Part shown: in pieces, positions 20,068 through 30,239 of the stretch
Layout of the letters: every line of letters begins with the position of its first letter
Position numbering within the stretch: the stretch's first letter is position 1
Assembly: GCA_039545275.1 (NCBI GenBank)
Contig: BCHS01000008.1
Coordinates: 620,001-684,000, forward strand
Length of the DNA stretch: 64,000 bases
Direction: 5' to 3'
Source of the DNA: Pseudomicrostroma phylloplanum
Taxonomy: Eukaryota > Basidiomycota > Exobasidiomycetes > Microstromatales
Notes under the pieces: generated by a model
The model's input: only the letters and a program-made list of their open reading frames with translations
Database searches by the model: none
Told to the model about the DNA's origin: nothing
Position numbers and translations under genes: made by a program

Positions 20068-21495
20068 TCAACCTCGACGACTACTGCCCCTGCTATCACG
20101 GCCGAGTAAGCTCCGCTTCGCCTCCTCCTTGCCGCCATACGGGTACTCCTCCACCCCATCTGAGCCTTGAGGATCCTCCCCATCCACCTCGCCGCCTATT
20201 GTAAAGGGCGCAGACCCACTAGGCTGCCTGTGAATTCCATTCCTAGAAGACTGAGAGACCGTCCGCCGCTTTTGTGAGTCTCCCTCCTCGTCCGACCAGC
20301 CCCAGCCTCCCTCTCCTTCAGACTGCCGTGAGGCGTGACCACCACCCCTCCCATTCTCCACTCCTCTCGTCCGACCTTCCTCCTCGGCATTCATCCTCGC
20401 CTCCTCCTCGTCCTCTTCCACAAAGCTGTCCAAGACCTTCTTCGTCTCCCGATAGATGTACCAACTCGTAGCTGCTCCCAGCAGACTAGCCGCGACGATC
20501 GACCCTATGCTGAGCCAGGATTTGCTTGCTGCTTGCCCATTCTTGCCAGACTGGATGGCTTCGAAGGCTTTGCTGCCCACAAAGACGTGCAGCAGGAGCT
20601 TCGGAGTCGTGCAAAGGGTGGCGAGGAGGAAGAGGGGCAGCGACACGGAGCTTGGCCGGAGGGATGAGAAGAAGAGATTGGACTGCAAAGGGGTAGGGTA
20701 GGATGGAGGGTGCGCCAACGTCAGACCAAAGCCGCTGCATACCTGCTACCGATAGGAGTATACTCACATACACGAATGGAAAGGGACAAAGCTGTAGGTG
20801 AGGGCAGCACGGATAGGTCAGTCGATGCGGGCCTCATATGCTCGCTTACCCTCTCTGGCCCGCCTACTCACTCGTATTAGGATTGCCATCTTCCAACCCT
20901 TTCTCTCCACCGCCTTCTCCATCGCCCTCCACTCCTTGCCTCCTCTCACCTCCCTGACCCAGTCAAAGCGATCGCCATACCTCGCCAGCCCCCATCTACC
21001 GACGAGGAAAGAGGCAGTGGCGCCCATGAGGCAGCCACCAGCTGCAATCGCCCAGGCCAAGAGCAGTCCATGCCCCTCTCCTGACTCGGGCGAGCCAAAG
21101 GACAACCCACAGACTGTGATCGAGGTCCCGTAGCCGACCAGGGGCGGGAAAGACAGCACGGTGATGATGAGAATCAGCAGACTGGGTCCAAAGGAGGAGT
21201 GGGAAAAGTACAGGGCGAATCCCGAGAGGTATTCCAGCAGGCCGTGCGTGCCTATGCGGAGTACAGTCACCATCAATGCCAGGTAGGCCACTGCAAAGAA
21301 GACCAAGATCGCCTTGGCCTTGATTGAGAGGCCGAGAAAGACCTGTAGAGCATGGTAGGCGAGGCGAGTAAGATGGGCGGGCAATTGGGACAAGGGGGGT
21401 AATCGCATATGGGCCGATGCTGCCGAGGTGGATAGGCTGCGAGTGGACGAGGAAGGGTGCAGCTGCTGACTACGGCCTCTTGATGGAGGAGACAT
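20068..21495 (-). CDS. TVP38: Tvp38/TMEM64 family Golgi membrane protein (VTT/DedA domain)
   Basis: Multi-span membrane protein of late Golgi vesicles; the wider VTT/DedA family includes lipid scramblases. Three exons on the minus strand, 21495-20872, 20791-20768 and 20682-20068, give 420 residues. Exon 2 is a 24-nt microexon encoding LCPFPFVY. Its reading is required for the conserved block ILIR-LCPFPFVY-SNLFFSSL and then LFLLATLCTTPKLLLHVFVGS. Membrane segments: AILVFFAVAYLALMVTVL, GPSLLILIITVLSFPPLVGYG, LLLAWAIAAGGCLMGATASF, and IGSIVAASLLGAATSWYIYR near the end. The C-terminal tail is acidic then Ser/Arg-rich. Start ATG 21495 (MSPPSRGRSQQ) is preferred; the frame is open to ATG 21801, but the extra ~100 residues are low-complexity and repeat-derived. 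Confidence 0.9.
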
Positions 21496-22092
21496 CGTAG
21501 AGGAGCTGAGTAGCGGCGTGGCTACGCTGACCTGGGCATCCGATGTGCGAGTAATGGTCGTAATGGTCGCTTGGTTGTCGTTGTGGTCGTACTGGTGAGC
21601 AAGCAAACAAGGCCGGCCGCCCTGGCCGGATAGAAGCCGTGCGAGGCGAGCGAGCGGGCGGGCGGGCGGCGCATGTGTGCGTTGCTGCCTGGGGCCTCCA
21701 CTGCTGCCACTTCTGCTTCCGCTTCCGCTCCCCTCGGCCGCCCGCCCGCCCGCTCGCTCGCCCTGGCTCACCCAGTGACCCCCGAGATTTAGGACTGCCA
21801 TTGCCTATACCCTATCACATCCTAGCAACCCATCCCATACCCCCCCCAAAACCATCTTCTCCCATCGTTCAAGTCGGAAACATCCCCTCTGACGCTGTTG
21901 ATCATCTCCGTAGCAGATCATCTGCTCAGTCTTTCGGGATTCGTCAGACAGTCTCTCGGCCTACTGGCCTCCTCTTGCCCGCCACCCCTTTGCCCTTCCG
22001 AGTGTAATTGCTCTGACGCACTCCCACGGTATCGTGCGCCGGTGAGCGGCATCTAGGCATCCTAACGCCTCAGCTTAGATCTTGGGCTCAAG
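21496..22092. promoter_or_regulatory. divergent promoter region TVP38 / 2040-residue gene
   Basis: About 600 bp between the two preferred ATGs. Around 21640-21770 there are GC-rich short direct repeats (GCGGGCGGGCGGGC-like on one side, CCGCCCGCCCGCC-like on the other), about 70 bp apart and roughly inverted, which could form a hairpin. These repeats are translated only if the upstream TVP38 ATG at 21801 is used. Confidence 0.45.
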
Positions 22093-25000
22093 ATGGCTGC
22101 CGAGGTCTCAGCCTCACAATCGTCCCGCCCAGGCTCAGACGCTACCAATCCACACCAGGATCTTTACATCCCTCCGAGCAGATCAAGCATCTCCTTGGCC
22201 TCTGATCCAAGACGACCCGGTAACGATGCCTCGACATCTTCTGGGGTGAGCGGCATGAGTAATGCCTCGACCTCGTCACCCTACACTCCGCAATTCGGCT
22301 CAGTGGAATTCTGGACCCGTAGAGAGCAGGCAGACGTGGAGAGGGGAGCCCCCCTGCAGGCCGCTTCCATTCACCGAGCTGCCGAAGTGGCCAGATGGGA
22401 GTGGGTACAGGCCCATCGTACCCGGCTGGAAAGAGAAAAGAGGGAAGACTCCATTCACAGACAGCCTAGCCGTGCCGGGTATAGCTTCCTGCCGTCATTC
22501 TGGACCTCTCCCACTGACCCCCCATTCACTGGCAGCAGGTCGATGCCCTGGCGACAGGCAGTAGCGGCACCTCGGGAAACTGCCGCCTCCTCTTCGTCGT
22601 CCCCCTCTTCTCCTCCAGCGGCCATGGATGTCACTGCTAGTGGACCGGTGACGAACGCTCGCTACACCCCTCACACGTCCTCCCTCACAGAGGGACCGAC
22701 GCTTCCTCGTCCTTATATTGAAGAGTCTTCTGTGATTTCGGCGTCTGAGATGGCCACCCTAGAAGAGAGACTGCAACGCGAGGACATCATCTCGACTCGA
22801 GGGCAAAGCAACGCGGACTTCCAGCACCCGCTTCGAGATCGGACCACTGGCCTCGGCAGTCGTCAAAGCAGCGAAGCCAATCAGGACGCTGATCTATTGT
22901 CACCTCGGCGTTCCTCTCTTCAGCGTCATCGAGATCATAGGCCTCTCAATTCCAGAGAGACCCACAGTTCTCGCTTCCTGGCAAGCGGCGGTACACTTCA
23001 CGATGACCTCATGGCTTGGAATCACCTGTGTCGGGACTTGGCCACCGCCGCCGGTATCTCCCCGGACGAGGATGGACCCGAAGAAGAGACCAGGGTAGCT
23101 TCAACATCGTCATTGTCTTCTCGCAGTATGTTGCCCTTTGGTATCGACGCTGGGCCTCGCGGACTACCTCATCCGATTTGGGGCAGACGGTATCTTGGAC
23201 CAGCAGGAACTTGGCTGCGCGCTGAGTTGCTCGCCAGGGGTCGTGAGGCGGCTGGAGTGCGAAGTAGTGACGGTGTGACCCCGGCATCTGCGCTAGCCAA
23301 CGAATGGAGGGCTACCGTCCGCAATGCCAGAACAGCCGTGGGCGGAGGATCAGGTGTCGCAGCAACCAGATCTGCTGATCGCACGACAAGCGGGCCCTCT
23401 GCTACGAGTTCTGCAGACCGCACTGGGCCTAGCGCTGGGCCAGCTGATGTGGCTGCATCTCTGCAAGCTCCTGCCATACCTCGCTATCCCGGCAGCATTG
23501 CAGGGACTTCAAACGTCAACACGTCTCTAGGCCTACCGGCTGCAACGCTTGACGGGAGCCTCACGGACCCATGGGCAGCCAGCCTCGCCCGCAACAACGA
23601 ATCCTTGCGACCGCCGCCCACGGTCATCAGTCCGACACCACCACTCGCCGCACCGATAGGGTCAGGCAGACCGCTCCCTCCAATGCAACCCATTCATCCT
23701 AGCCAGACTCCAGCAATGCAATCGAGCGGCAACGAGGCTCTTCCAGATTCTGCCTTTCACGTTCCAGCCGCCGCCGCTTCTCCCCCACAACGGACCGCTG
23801 CAGCAGAAGAGGTCGCTCGACTCGCCCGCAGCGCTCGAGCACTGCGCGAGAATCTCCGACACAATCGTCAACCTCGACGATCAGGGATGGGAGAGCCTTC
23901 AGCGAATGCAACTGTATCAGCCAACTTCTCAACTTCGACTGCTGCAACGAGCACACATGGACAGCGCATCTCCGACGGCAATGGCATGCGGCTGTTGCGG
24001 CGTCTGAGGGCATTGGACGGTCTCGAAGATCGCAGAACAGATCGAAGTGATACAGGTGCTGGCGAGGGTCAAAGGAATGCGGTCGACATCTCTCCAGTCG
24101 AGACTGATCCGAGACCTCACGAGCTCTTCCCATGGTACTCGCCTCCGTCGGACAGTCAAGCGCTGCCCTCATCTTCACCTGCCGCCCCTGGCCCTAGCAA
24201 CCCTCAGACCGACGATTCTGTCAATCTTGATCCCGACGGTGACGCTATCGGCCGAGACTGGTATCGAGGCGTTAGGGCTCGAATGCAAGGCTCACTTGCG
24301 GAAGCAGCAGCACAGGCAGGTCTAGACGACCCAGATGGAGAGCGACTCACTCGAGAAACAACCGCTATGGATGGACATGGCACTCCCACTAATCGTCATA
24401 GCGGTAGAAGATCTCGGGGCAGAGGGGAGGACGCCGAGGCCGACCAAGAAGGCGCAGCACGTCGTCAGAGGAATCGGACGGCTCTGGTGATTGCCGATCA
24501 GGATGAGGCGACGTCGAGTCCTAACCCCTGGCTGGCTCCTGCCACTGCAACAGCGCCTCGAAACGTCGCCGAGGGATGGACGCTTGTGGAAAGTTCGAGG
24601 CAGCAGCCTCCGTCTCCGCAGATGCCACAGAGTCCCGTCAGAGCCACCCGCGATGAAGGCTCCGACAATGTCACAATGTGGTTCCGCGGACCTTCACGCC
24701 ACCCTAGGCTCTCTACGAGTCCAAGTTCAATGGAAGCAACGGGAAGCGAAGCTCCTAGAGAAGAGGGGCTGAGGGCCAGTGCTGGGGAGTCTCGATTGCG
24801 GCCTGTCAGCGCCCAGGCAAGTCAGCTCTCGACACCCGAAGCCAGTGCTGCCTCTGATCCTCGGACTGTCAGGAGACCACAGCGTTTGCGCTCCCTGAAT
24901 GAAGACGATCTGGTGCTCGCCAGCGGCAATCTAGCAGTGCAAGACTTTGCAAGACCTACTGAGATCCATCGGCAAGCAGGCCGAAGCGACAATGAGCCTC

Positions 25001-28000
25001 GCCCCATCCCAACTTGGTCTTCGCTCGCCCGACGAGCCGAGTACTGGGGCTCTGGACAGCGATCGAGTCCCAACACTGATCCAACTCCTGGCGCATTGCA
25101 GGCCATCTCTTCGGCCCCGAATCTCTCGGTGTTTGATCTTCATCGTGACACTCCCATCGATGAGCTGAGGTCACGTCAACGTGCACTTTTTTATGCTTCG
25201 CAAGCCGAGCTTGTGACTCGGCCTGCATCGGGCGATGGGATTGTTGCGGACGTCATGACCGATGAACCCGAAGAGGTCACCCTGCAAGAGCTCTCAAATC
25301 GAGTCGATCCGACCACAACGACCTCTCCGATGCACCGAAGCTCATCTACTACGGCCGCTGTGCAGGACCGAATGGCAGATGTTTCTAGTCGCCTTGAAGC
25401 TGAGCTGAGGGAGAGAGAGGAAGAATTGAGGGCTTCCGCTGAGCGGCTCACAGAAGAGCTTGCGAGGAGAAGGGCGCGCATCGATGAGCTTCGGCAAAGA
25501 GAAGGGCGAATAGGAAGGGTCTTGGAGTCTAGCGAGGCTGCATTGAGGAGGGTACAGGAGATGCAATCGTCTACAGACCTTGATGCCGACACGATCAATG
25601 ACGGAGTTGGGCAGAACAATCCTTCTTCGGCTGCTACTCCTGCTGATGTATCCCGCTCAGGAGGCGGGCCATCAGCCGAGCCTGCGAGCCAGACAAGATC
25701 ACAGGCACCGGCGAGCTCGTCACTCGTCAGACGTCGCACTCTCCGCGATTCTGCACCTCAACTTCGAGGCCCTAGGGCTCCGCGTGGCGGCTTTAACTAC
25801 CTCGAGCGAACTGCGGAAGCCTCACGAGAAACACCAGCGCCAACGGAAGGCCGAATGTCCGCCGCTCCTCTCATGCGACGTTCAGCTTCATCTTCCTCAC
25901 TCGCACCCTCAACGTCGAGCACAGGTCTTGAGAAGGACGAGGATTCGAGTTGGTCCACGGTGGAGTCGTCTGGACCTGCCGCCACTCGTCGCAGTCTCGA
26001 CGATTCGGCTCTGGCGTCGCGGTTCGCAGGACAGGTTGTGCTTCTCAGCCATCCCCCGCTCAAAAGCCTGATCACCCCTGAGGATCAAGCTCGTCTTGGT
26101 CCAACGACGACATTCGTCGTGGAAGCAATGGACGCGCCCGGAAATTCTAGATATCGAGATGCTGTCCTATCGGGTCATCGACGACGCTTGGAGAACTGGA
26201 CCCCTGCCCAGACCCCACTGCCTAGTAGCACTATGGAGAATTCCTATCCTCTGCGATTCGAGATCAGTCGTCAAATGAGGGCAGATGAGCCCGGTAGTCA
26301 AGGTGGCATGTCTGCGACCGCAGTCGCACGTTTGCGCAATGTTCTCCGCAACGACGAGAGCAGTGTGAGCTTCGATGCTAGCCAAGGTACGGAGGTGGTC
26401 CTTCGCTTCCTCGCCGCCATGCCTCAACCAGGAGCAGTCCGGGACACTGCTGCTCCCTCAAGCAACCTACCCACCTCCAGGACCCCGTTGATGGCAAGTC
26501 TCACTGCACAAGATGGCGATGTCTCGCCCCTTTCTGGCCCTCCTTTCAGCCGGGCTGAAGAGGAGCGGGCTTGGAGCGCAGCTAGAGCGAGACTCATGGC
26601 AGGCAGCAGCAACTCTGCGATCCCCTCAGGCACGGACGATGCCGCTGAGGGCAGCTTGCATGCCGCTGGAGCTATACCGGAGGTTGGAGCGTCTAGCACA
26701 CTCGTCGCTCCCCCTGTCGGCGACTCGGAAGCTGACACTGCCGCTGCCAACATGCCTCAAATTCCTCGCGGACTGACGGATCGGGAGACCTCTGTCATTC
26801 GTCGCATACTAGCACTCAGGGGCACCGCATCGACCGTTGCGGAAAGGTTCTCTCAGCTCTCGAGGTTGTCAAATGATGACATCGCCGTGATCCGTGGCCT
26901 TGCAACACGGGCGGCCTTGCCTCCAGGCCTCTTCGGCATTAGAGGCCAACCTACAGCCACGGCACCCGCAGTGGGCGGCGTTGGGGACGTTGAAGGAGTG
27001 GCTAGCGCAGTAAATACCGCACCCTCGGCTTCAGACACGGATCCTATGCTGCCACGCATAGTTCGCCCTGGATTGCCACCGATACTCTTCACCCATCCTG
27101 TTCCGCTCACAGATGAGCAGCTCGTCCTCATCAAAGAGCTCAGCGCGCAAGCTTGTCCCGAAGGAAGTCCACGACCGACATTGAGCACCCAAGTTCTTGC
27201 TCGCATTGACAAGGAGAAGGTGAACCATTTCATCGCACTCAGGGCTCAGTCCTTTGCGCAGGCTGCTGCGAACAAGGCTAGCCCCGGGGGTTCGGATACT
27301 CAAGGCCCGATCTTTGCCCTCAGCAGTCTGATCATCAAAGTCCGAGAGGGTCCTAGCCTGATCCAAGGCCAAGGTCAAGGGCAGGAAATCGGCCGAACTA
27401 ATGGGAGTGGCACCGATACTGCCTCCGCCGCTCCAGCACATGCCTCTGGTCCAAGCTCGCAGCAGAACACTTCGAGGCCTCAACTCCGGCTTCCGACCCG
27501 TCCATCTGTCGATATGTCTCAACGAGAGCCCAAGAAGATCATTCATGCCCTCGTCTTCTTCAGCATTTCTCCAATTACACGAGACCAGCTCGCTGAATGG
27601 GACAATGTGAGCAAGACGGACGCCATTCGCTATCTCCGCACACTCAAGCGCGAGAGGCACAGCCGGCTCCATGAGGATGAAAGCGGTCCCACAGGCAGGC
27701 TAGAGCCGTGGGAGATTGATCGATCGCGAGATCCAGCAGAAGAGGAGCGCGATCTGGGCGATCCGACTGCCGTTGCTCGACGACGCGAGGAGATGCGCAA
27801 AGAGGACGAGGAAGGATTGCAGAGGCTGCTAGACGCTCGAGAGGCCGCGGGTGGCGCCAGGCCTGGTTCGCGCTGCTTGCCGCAATTGCGACCGGCGGCA
27901 GTGTTCCCAATCGACCTGTCGCGAGGCGGAGCTATCGTCAATTTGGAGCAAGAAGGTTTGCGCACGCATGGGGATGCGCGACACAGGAGGCAGCGACCCA

Positions 28001-28215
28001 TTGGCAGATATTTGGCCATCAAGATTCTAGCCGGGGATGGGGAGGGCGCCAGTGCTGAGCCAGGAGGCGATGCAGAGGGAAGTGCTGCTGCGAACCAAGC
28101 ACCAGGGGCTGAAGCCGCTGCTGTGCCACCGCGCTGCATTGATCTCTTCTACATTGGCGTCAAGGGTTGGCCTGCTACTGGTACGGGTAGCCTGGACGGC
28201 CGATGGCACGACTAA
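22093..28215 (+). CDS. large serine/proline-rich protein, 2040 residues, unknown function
   Basis: A single uninterrupted exon from ATG 22093. Most of the protein is low-complexity (Ser, Pro, Ala, Arg, Thr), probably disordered. Structured islands are: WTRREQADVERG...WEWVQAHRTRLEREKRE near residues 75-120; a predicted coiled coil (RLEAELREREEELRASAERL...) near residues 1100-1158; two similar helical segments near residues 1560-1720 (LTDRETSVIRRIL..., LTDEQLVLIKELS...); and a conserved-looking C-terminus from about residue 1811 (PKKIIHALVFFSISPITRDQLAEWD) through VFPIDLSRGGAIVNLEQEG and RPIGRYLAIKILAG to CIDLFYIGVKGW. The last strands have the rhythm of a DOC/discoidin-like beta sandwich (GRYL.IKIL...ID..YIGVKG). 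That is a resemblance only. No catalytic motif is recognised. Divergent from TVP38. Confidence 0.8.
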   Translation: MAAEVSASQSSRPGSDATNPHQDLYIPPSRSSISLASDPRRPGNDASTSSGVSGMSNASTSSPYTPQFGSVEFWTRREQADVERGAPLQAASIHRAAEVARWEWVQAHRTRLEREKREDSIHRQPSRAGYSFLPSFWTSPTDPPFTGSRSMPWRQAVAAPRETAASSSSSPSSPPAAMDVTASGPVTNARYTPHTSSLTEGPTLPRPYIEESSVISASEMATLEERLQREDIISTRGQSNADFQHPLRDRTTGLGSRQSSEANQDADLLSPRRSSLQRHRDHRPLNSRETHSSRFLASGGTLHDDLMAWNHLCRDLATAAGISPDEDGPEEETRVASTSSLSSRSMLPFGIDAGPRGLPHPIWGRRYLGPAGTWLRAELLARGREAAGVRSSDGVTPASALANEWRATVRNARTAVGGGSGVAATRSADRTTSGPSATSSADRTGPSAGPADVAASLQAPAIPRYPGSIAGTSNVNTSLGLPAATLDGSLTDPWAASLARNNESLRPPPTVISPTPPLAAPIGSGRPLPPMQPIHPSQTPAMQSSGNEALPDSAFHVPAAAASPPQRTAAAEEVARLARSARALRENLRHNRQPRRSGMGEPSANATVSANFSTSTAATSTHGQRISDGNGMRLLRRLRALDGLEDRRTDRSDTGAGEGQRNAVDISPVETDPRPHELFPWYSPPSDSQALPSSSPAAPGPSNPQTDDSVNLDPDGDAIGRDWYRGVRARMQGSLAEAAAQAGLDDPDGERLTRETTAMDGHGTPTNRHSGRRSRGRGEDAEADQEGAARRQRNRTALVIADQDEATSSPNPWLAPATATAPRNVAEGWTLVESSRQQPPSPQMPQSPVRATRDEGSDNVTMWFRGPSRHPRLSTSPSSMEATGSEAPREEGLRASAGESRLRPVSAQASQLSTPEASAASDPRTVRRPQRLRSLNEDDLVLASGNLAVQDFARPTEIHRQAGRSDNEPRPIPTWSSLARRAEYWGSGQRSSPNTDPTPGALQAISSAPNLSVFDLHRDTPIDELRSRQRALFYASQAELVTRPASGDGIVADVMTDEPEEVTLQELSNRVDPTTTTSPMHRSSSTTAAVQDRMADVSSRLEAELREREEELRASAERLTEELARRRARIDELRQREGRIGRVLESSEAALRRVQEMQSSTDLDADTINDGVGQNNPSSAATPADVSRSGGGPSAEPASQTRSQAPASSSLVRRRTLRDSAPQLRGPRAPRGGFNYLERTAEASRETPAPTEGRMSAAPLMRRSASSSSLAPSTSSTGLEKDEDSSWSTVESSGPAATRRSLDDSALASRFAGQVVLLSHPPLKSLITPEDQARLGPTTTFVVEAMDAPGNSRYRDAVLSGHRRRLENWTPAQTPLPSSTMENSYPLRFEISRQMRADEPGSQGGMSATAVARLRNVLRNDESSVSFDASQGTEVVLRFLAAMPQPGAVRDTAAPSSNLPTSRTPLMASLTAQDGDVSPLSGPPFSRAEEERAWSAARARLMAGSSNSAIPSGTDDAAEGSLHAAGAIPEVGASSTLVAPPVGDSEADTAAANMPQIPRGLTDRETSVIRRILALRGTASTVAERFSQLSRLSNDDIAVIRGLATRAALPPGLFGIRGQPTATAPAVGGVGDVEGVASAVNTAPSASDTDPMLPRIVRPGLPPILFTHPVPLTDEQLVLIKELSAQACPEGSPRPTLSTQVLARIDKEKVNHFIALRAQSFAQAAANKASPGGSDTQGPIFALSSLIIKVREGPSLIQGQGQGQEIGRTNGSGTDTASAAPAHASGPSSQQNTSRPQLRLPTRPSVDMSQREPKKIIHALVFFSISPITRDQLAEWDNVSKTDAIRYLRTLKRERHSRLHEDESGPTGRLEPWEIDRSRDPAEEERDLGDPTAVARRREEMRKEDEEGLQRLLDAREAAGGARPGSRCLPQLRPAAVFPIDLSRGGAIVNLEQEGLRTHGDARHRRQRPIGRYLAIKILAGDGEGASAEPGGDAEGSAAANQAPGAEAAAVPPRCIDLFYIGVKGWPATGTGSLDGRWHD

Positions 28216-28620
28216 CGCTGAGGAGAGCCAAGCCCACTGTGAACCACATTGCCTCATGACATCGACCCTTGATCTACTGTCTTTCTTCATGTACTGCCTC
28301 CTTCATTCATCACTTTGCATGATACACCCATCCTTTCACATCTACGCGCTCTCCCTGTATGAAGGCAGTCTGGTCTAGGCCGTTGCGTGAGTCTACCTCG
28401 GCACTGTACTGATCAGATGCGCCTCCACCTCGGGGATGCATGTGTCGCGTGGCCAGGCGGTGGGCGCAGGGTCCTCCTCCGCCTCACCCTTGCCCTCGCC
28501 TTCCCTTCGTGGCCTGGCGACGTAGATCCTCCTCTGTCTCACCTGACACCTCGTCTCTCTGTCCTATTACTCTCTGTCTACTGTCCACTTCAAATCAAGA
28601 GACACGGCCGCAGCGACGCC
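28216..28620. other. intergenic region, 3' flank and paraoxonase-like gene promoter
   Basis: About 400 bp between tandem genes. The right half is pyrimidine-rich, as expected of a fungal 5' leader. No RNA gene or repeat was seen. Confidence 0.4.
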
Positions 28621-30078
28621 ATGGCATCCAAGTATCTCTCCATTGCCGGAATCTCCACTGTAGCCCTCCTCTCTGCCCTCTACCCCTTTGTCTCCCCCAA
28701 ACTCAGGACCATTGGCCTCGTCGGACGCGAGTTCGGAGAGTTGAACAATCAGCAATGCAGGAAAATCCCCTCTTTGAGGAGCTGTGAGGATACATGGCTG
28801 CATGAGGATACAGGCTATCTGTACGCGGCGTGCGGGAATAGCATTGATGATAGGATGACCTGGTTCCCATGGTGAGTCGAGTTGGTGAGGCCGCACCATG
28901 TGCTGCGAAGTACTAGGCCGAGGCATGAGAGGTTGAAGCGCGCTTATTGATGCTGATCTGCTTTGCTGATCTGTCTCTACCAGCAACGACCACTGGGACG
29001 CCCTCAATCGTCCTAATCGAGACTACCTCGCCTTCCTCGACACCCGCTCCAGCGAGGGAGACTTTGAGTCACGCACTCGAAAGGTTCGCCTCGAGGGCTT
29101 CCACGGCCTGGCAGGCGAAGGATCCTTTACCTCGCACGGCTTCGGCTTCTGGACTGACCCTACCCCAGGCTCGGACCTGATGCGCGTCTTCCTCGTCAAT
29201 CATCGTCCCGCCCTGGACGGACTCATCAATGCTCTCATCCTCGATGAGACTACCGGTGCCAACTCGACCATCGAGATCTTTGAGACGAGGGTGGGCAGCG
29301 ATGTGGCTCAACATATCAGGACTGTTGCGCACCCGCTCATCAGGACGCCCAACAATGTTGAGCCTACGGGACCGGACAGCTTCTACGTGACCAACGACCA
29401 CCACGTCAAGAGGGGTAAGAAGAAGACGCTGGATGTACTTTTGCCCTGGACAGAGGTGGTGCATTGCGATACCAAGGGGTGCAATGTCGTTCTGGATGGC
29501 GTGACTTGTGAGTAAGACCATTGACTCCCACTGGCGGCATCCGTCCAGAGCCCTCGCTGACCTTGCTCGTCACCTTCATCTTCACCGCACCAGTCGCCAA
29601 CGGCATCTCCCGCGGCGTAGCCCCAGGCGACGAAGACCTCTACTACCTCTCAGCGACTGCCTCGGACAAGCTCTCCGTCCTCCAACGTCAAACCCACGAC
29701 AACTCTGTCATCCTCCAAGACACGATCAAATTTCCCTACCTCACCGACAATCTCTACACCACCAAGTCCGGCGGCGTGTACATTGCCTCTTTCCCCTCTC
29801 TCCACTCCCTCACTGCACACTTTGCCACCCCAAGGAAATCAGGCGCACATAGCCTCATTGCCAAGCTCTCAAAGAACACGGGGACAGACGCCTTTTTCGG
29901 CGAGAAGTACAAGGTGGAAAAAGTCTTTGAAGACGATTCGACGAGTGCGGACTCGCCGAGCGGGATTACGGGAGTGGCCGTGGATGAGTCTACGGGAAAG
30001 ATTTACCTTGCGAGCTTGTTGCAGGAGTTCATGTGGGAGTGCGACCTCTATGAGGAGCCGGTGAGGATGAAGTTCTGA
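28621..30078 (+). CDS. paraoxonase/arylesterase-like beta-propeller protein
   Basis: Likely calcium-dependent lactonase or esterase of the serum paraoxonase-like family. Exons 28621-28871, 28984-29507 and 29594-30078 join in frame to 419 residues; the ATG lies in a good context (cgccATGg). Residues ~5-27 (YLSIAGISTVALLSALYPFVSPKL) form a membrane anchor or uncleaved signal, as known in this family. Propeller blades are recognisable from CEDTWLHEDTGYLYAACGN, MRVFLVNHRPALDG, IRTPNNVEPTGPDSFYVTNDHH (the Asn/Asp calcium-site region), and ANGISRGVAPGDEDLYYLSA to GITGVAVDESTGKIYLASL. The substrate cannot be predicted. It converges with the mL46 gene 161 bp downstream. Confidence 0.85.
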
Positions 30079-30239
30079 GAATGTAGGACGGGACAGGGGC
30101 GCTAGGGAGCAGTACACAGGTGTAAGGTTGCAGTCATACTAATCTACCGAATACGAGAAATGGTTCGCATGCAAGTCCTCTGATCTCAAATGCAACGATC
30201 GCTGACGATCCAATGACATTGCGTGCCACGTAGCTTTCC

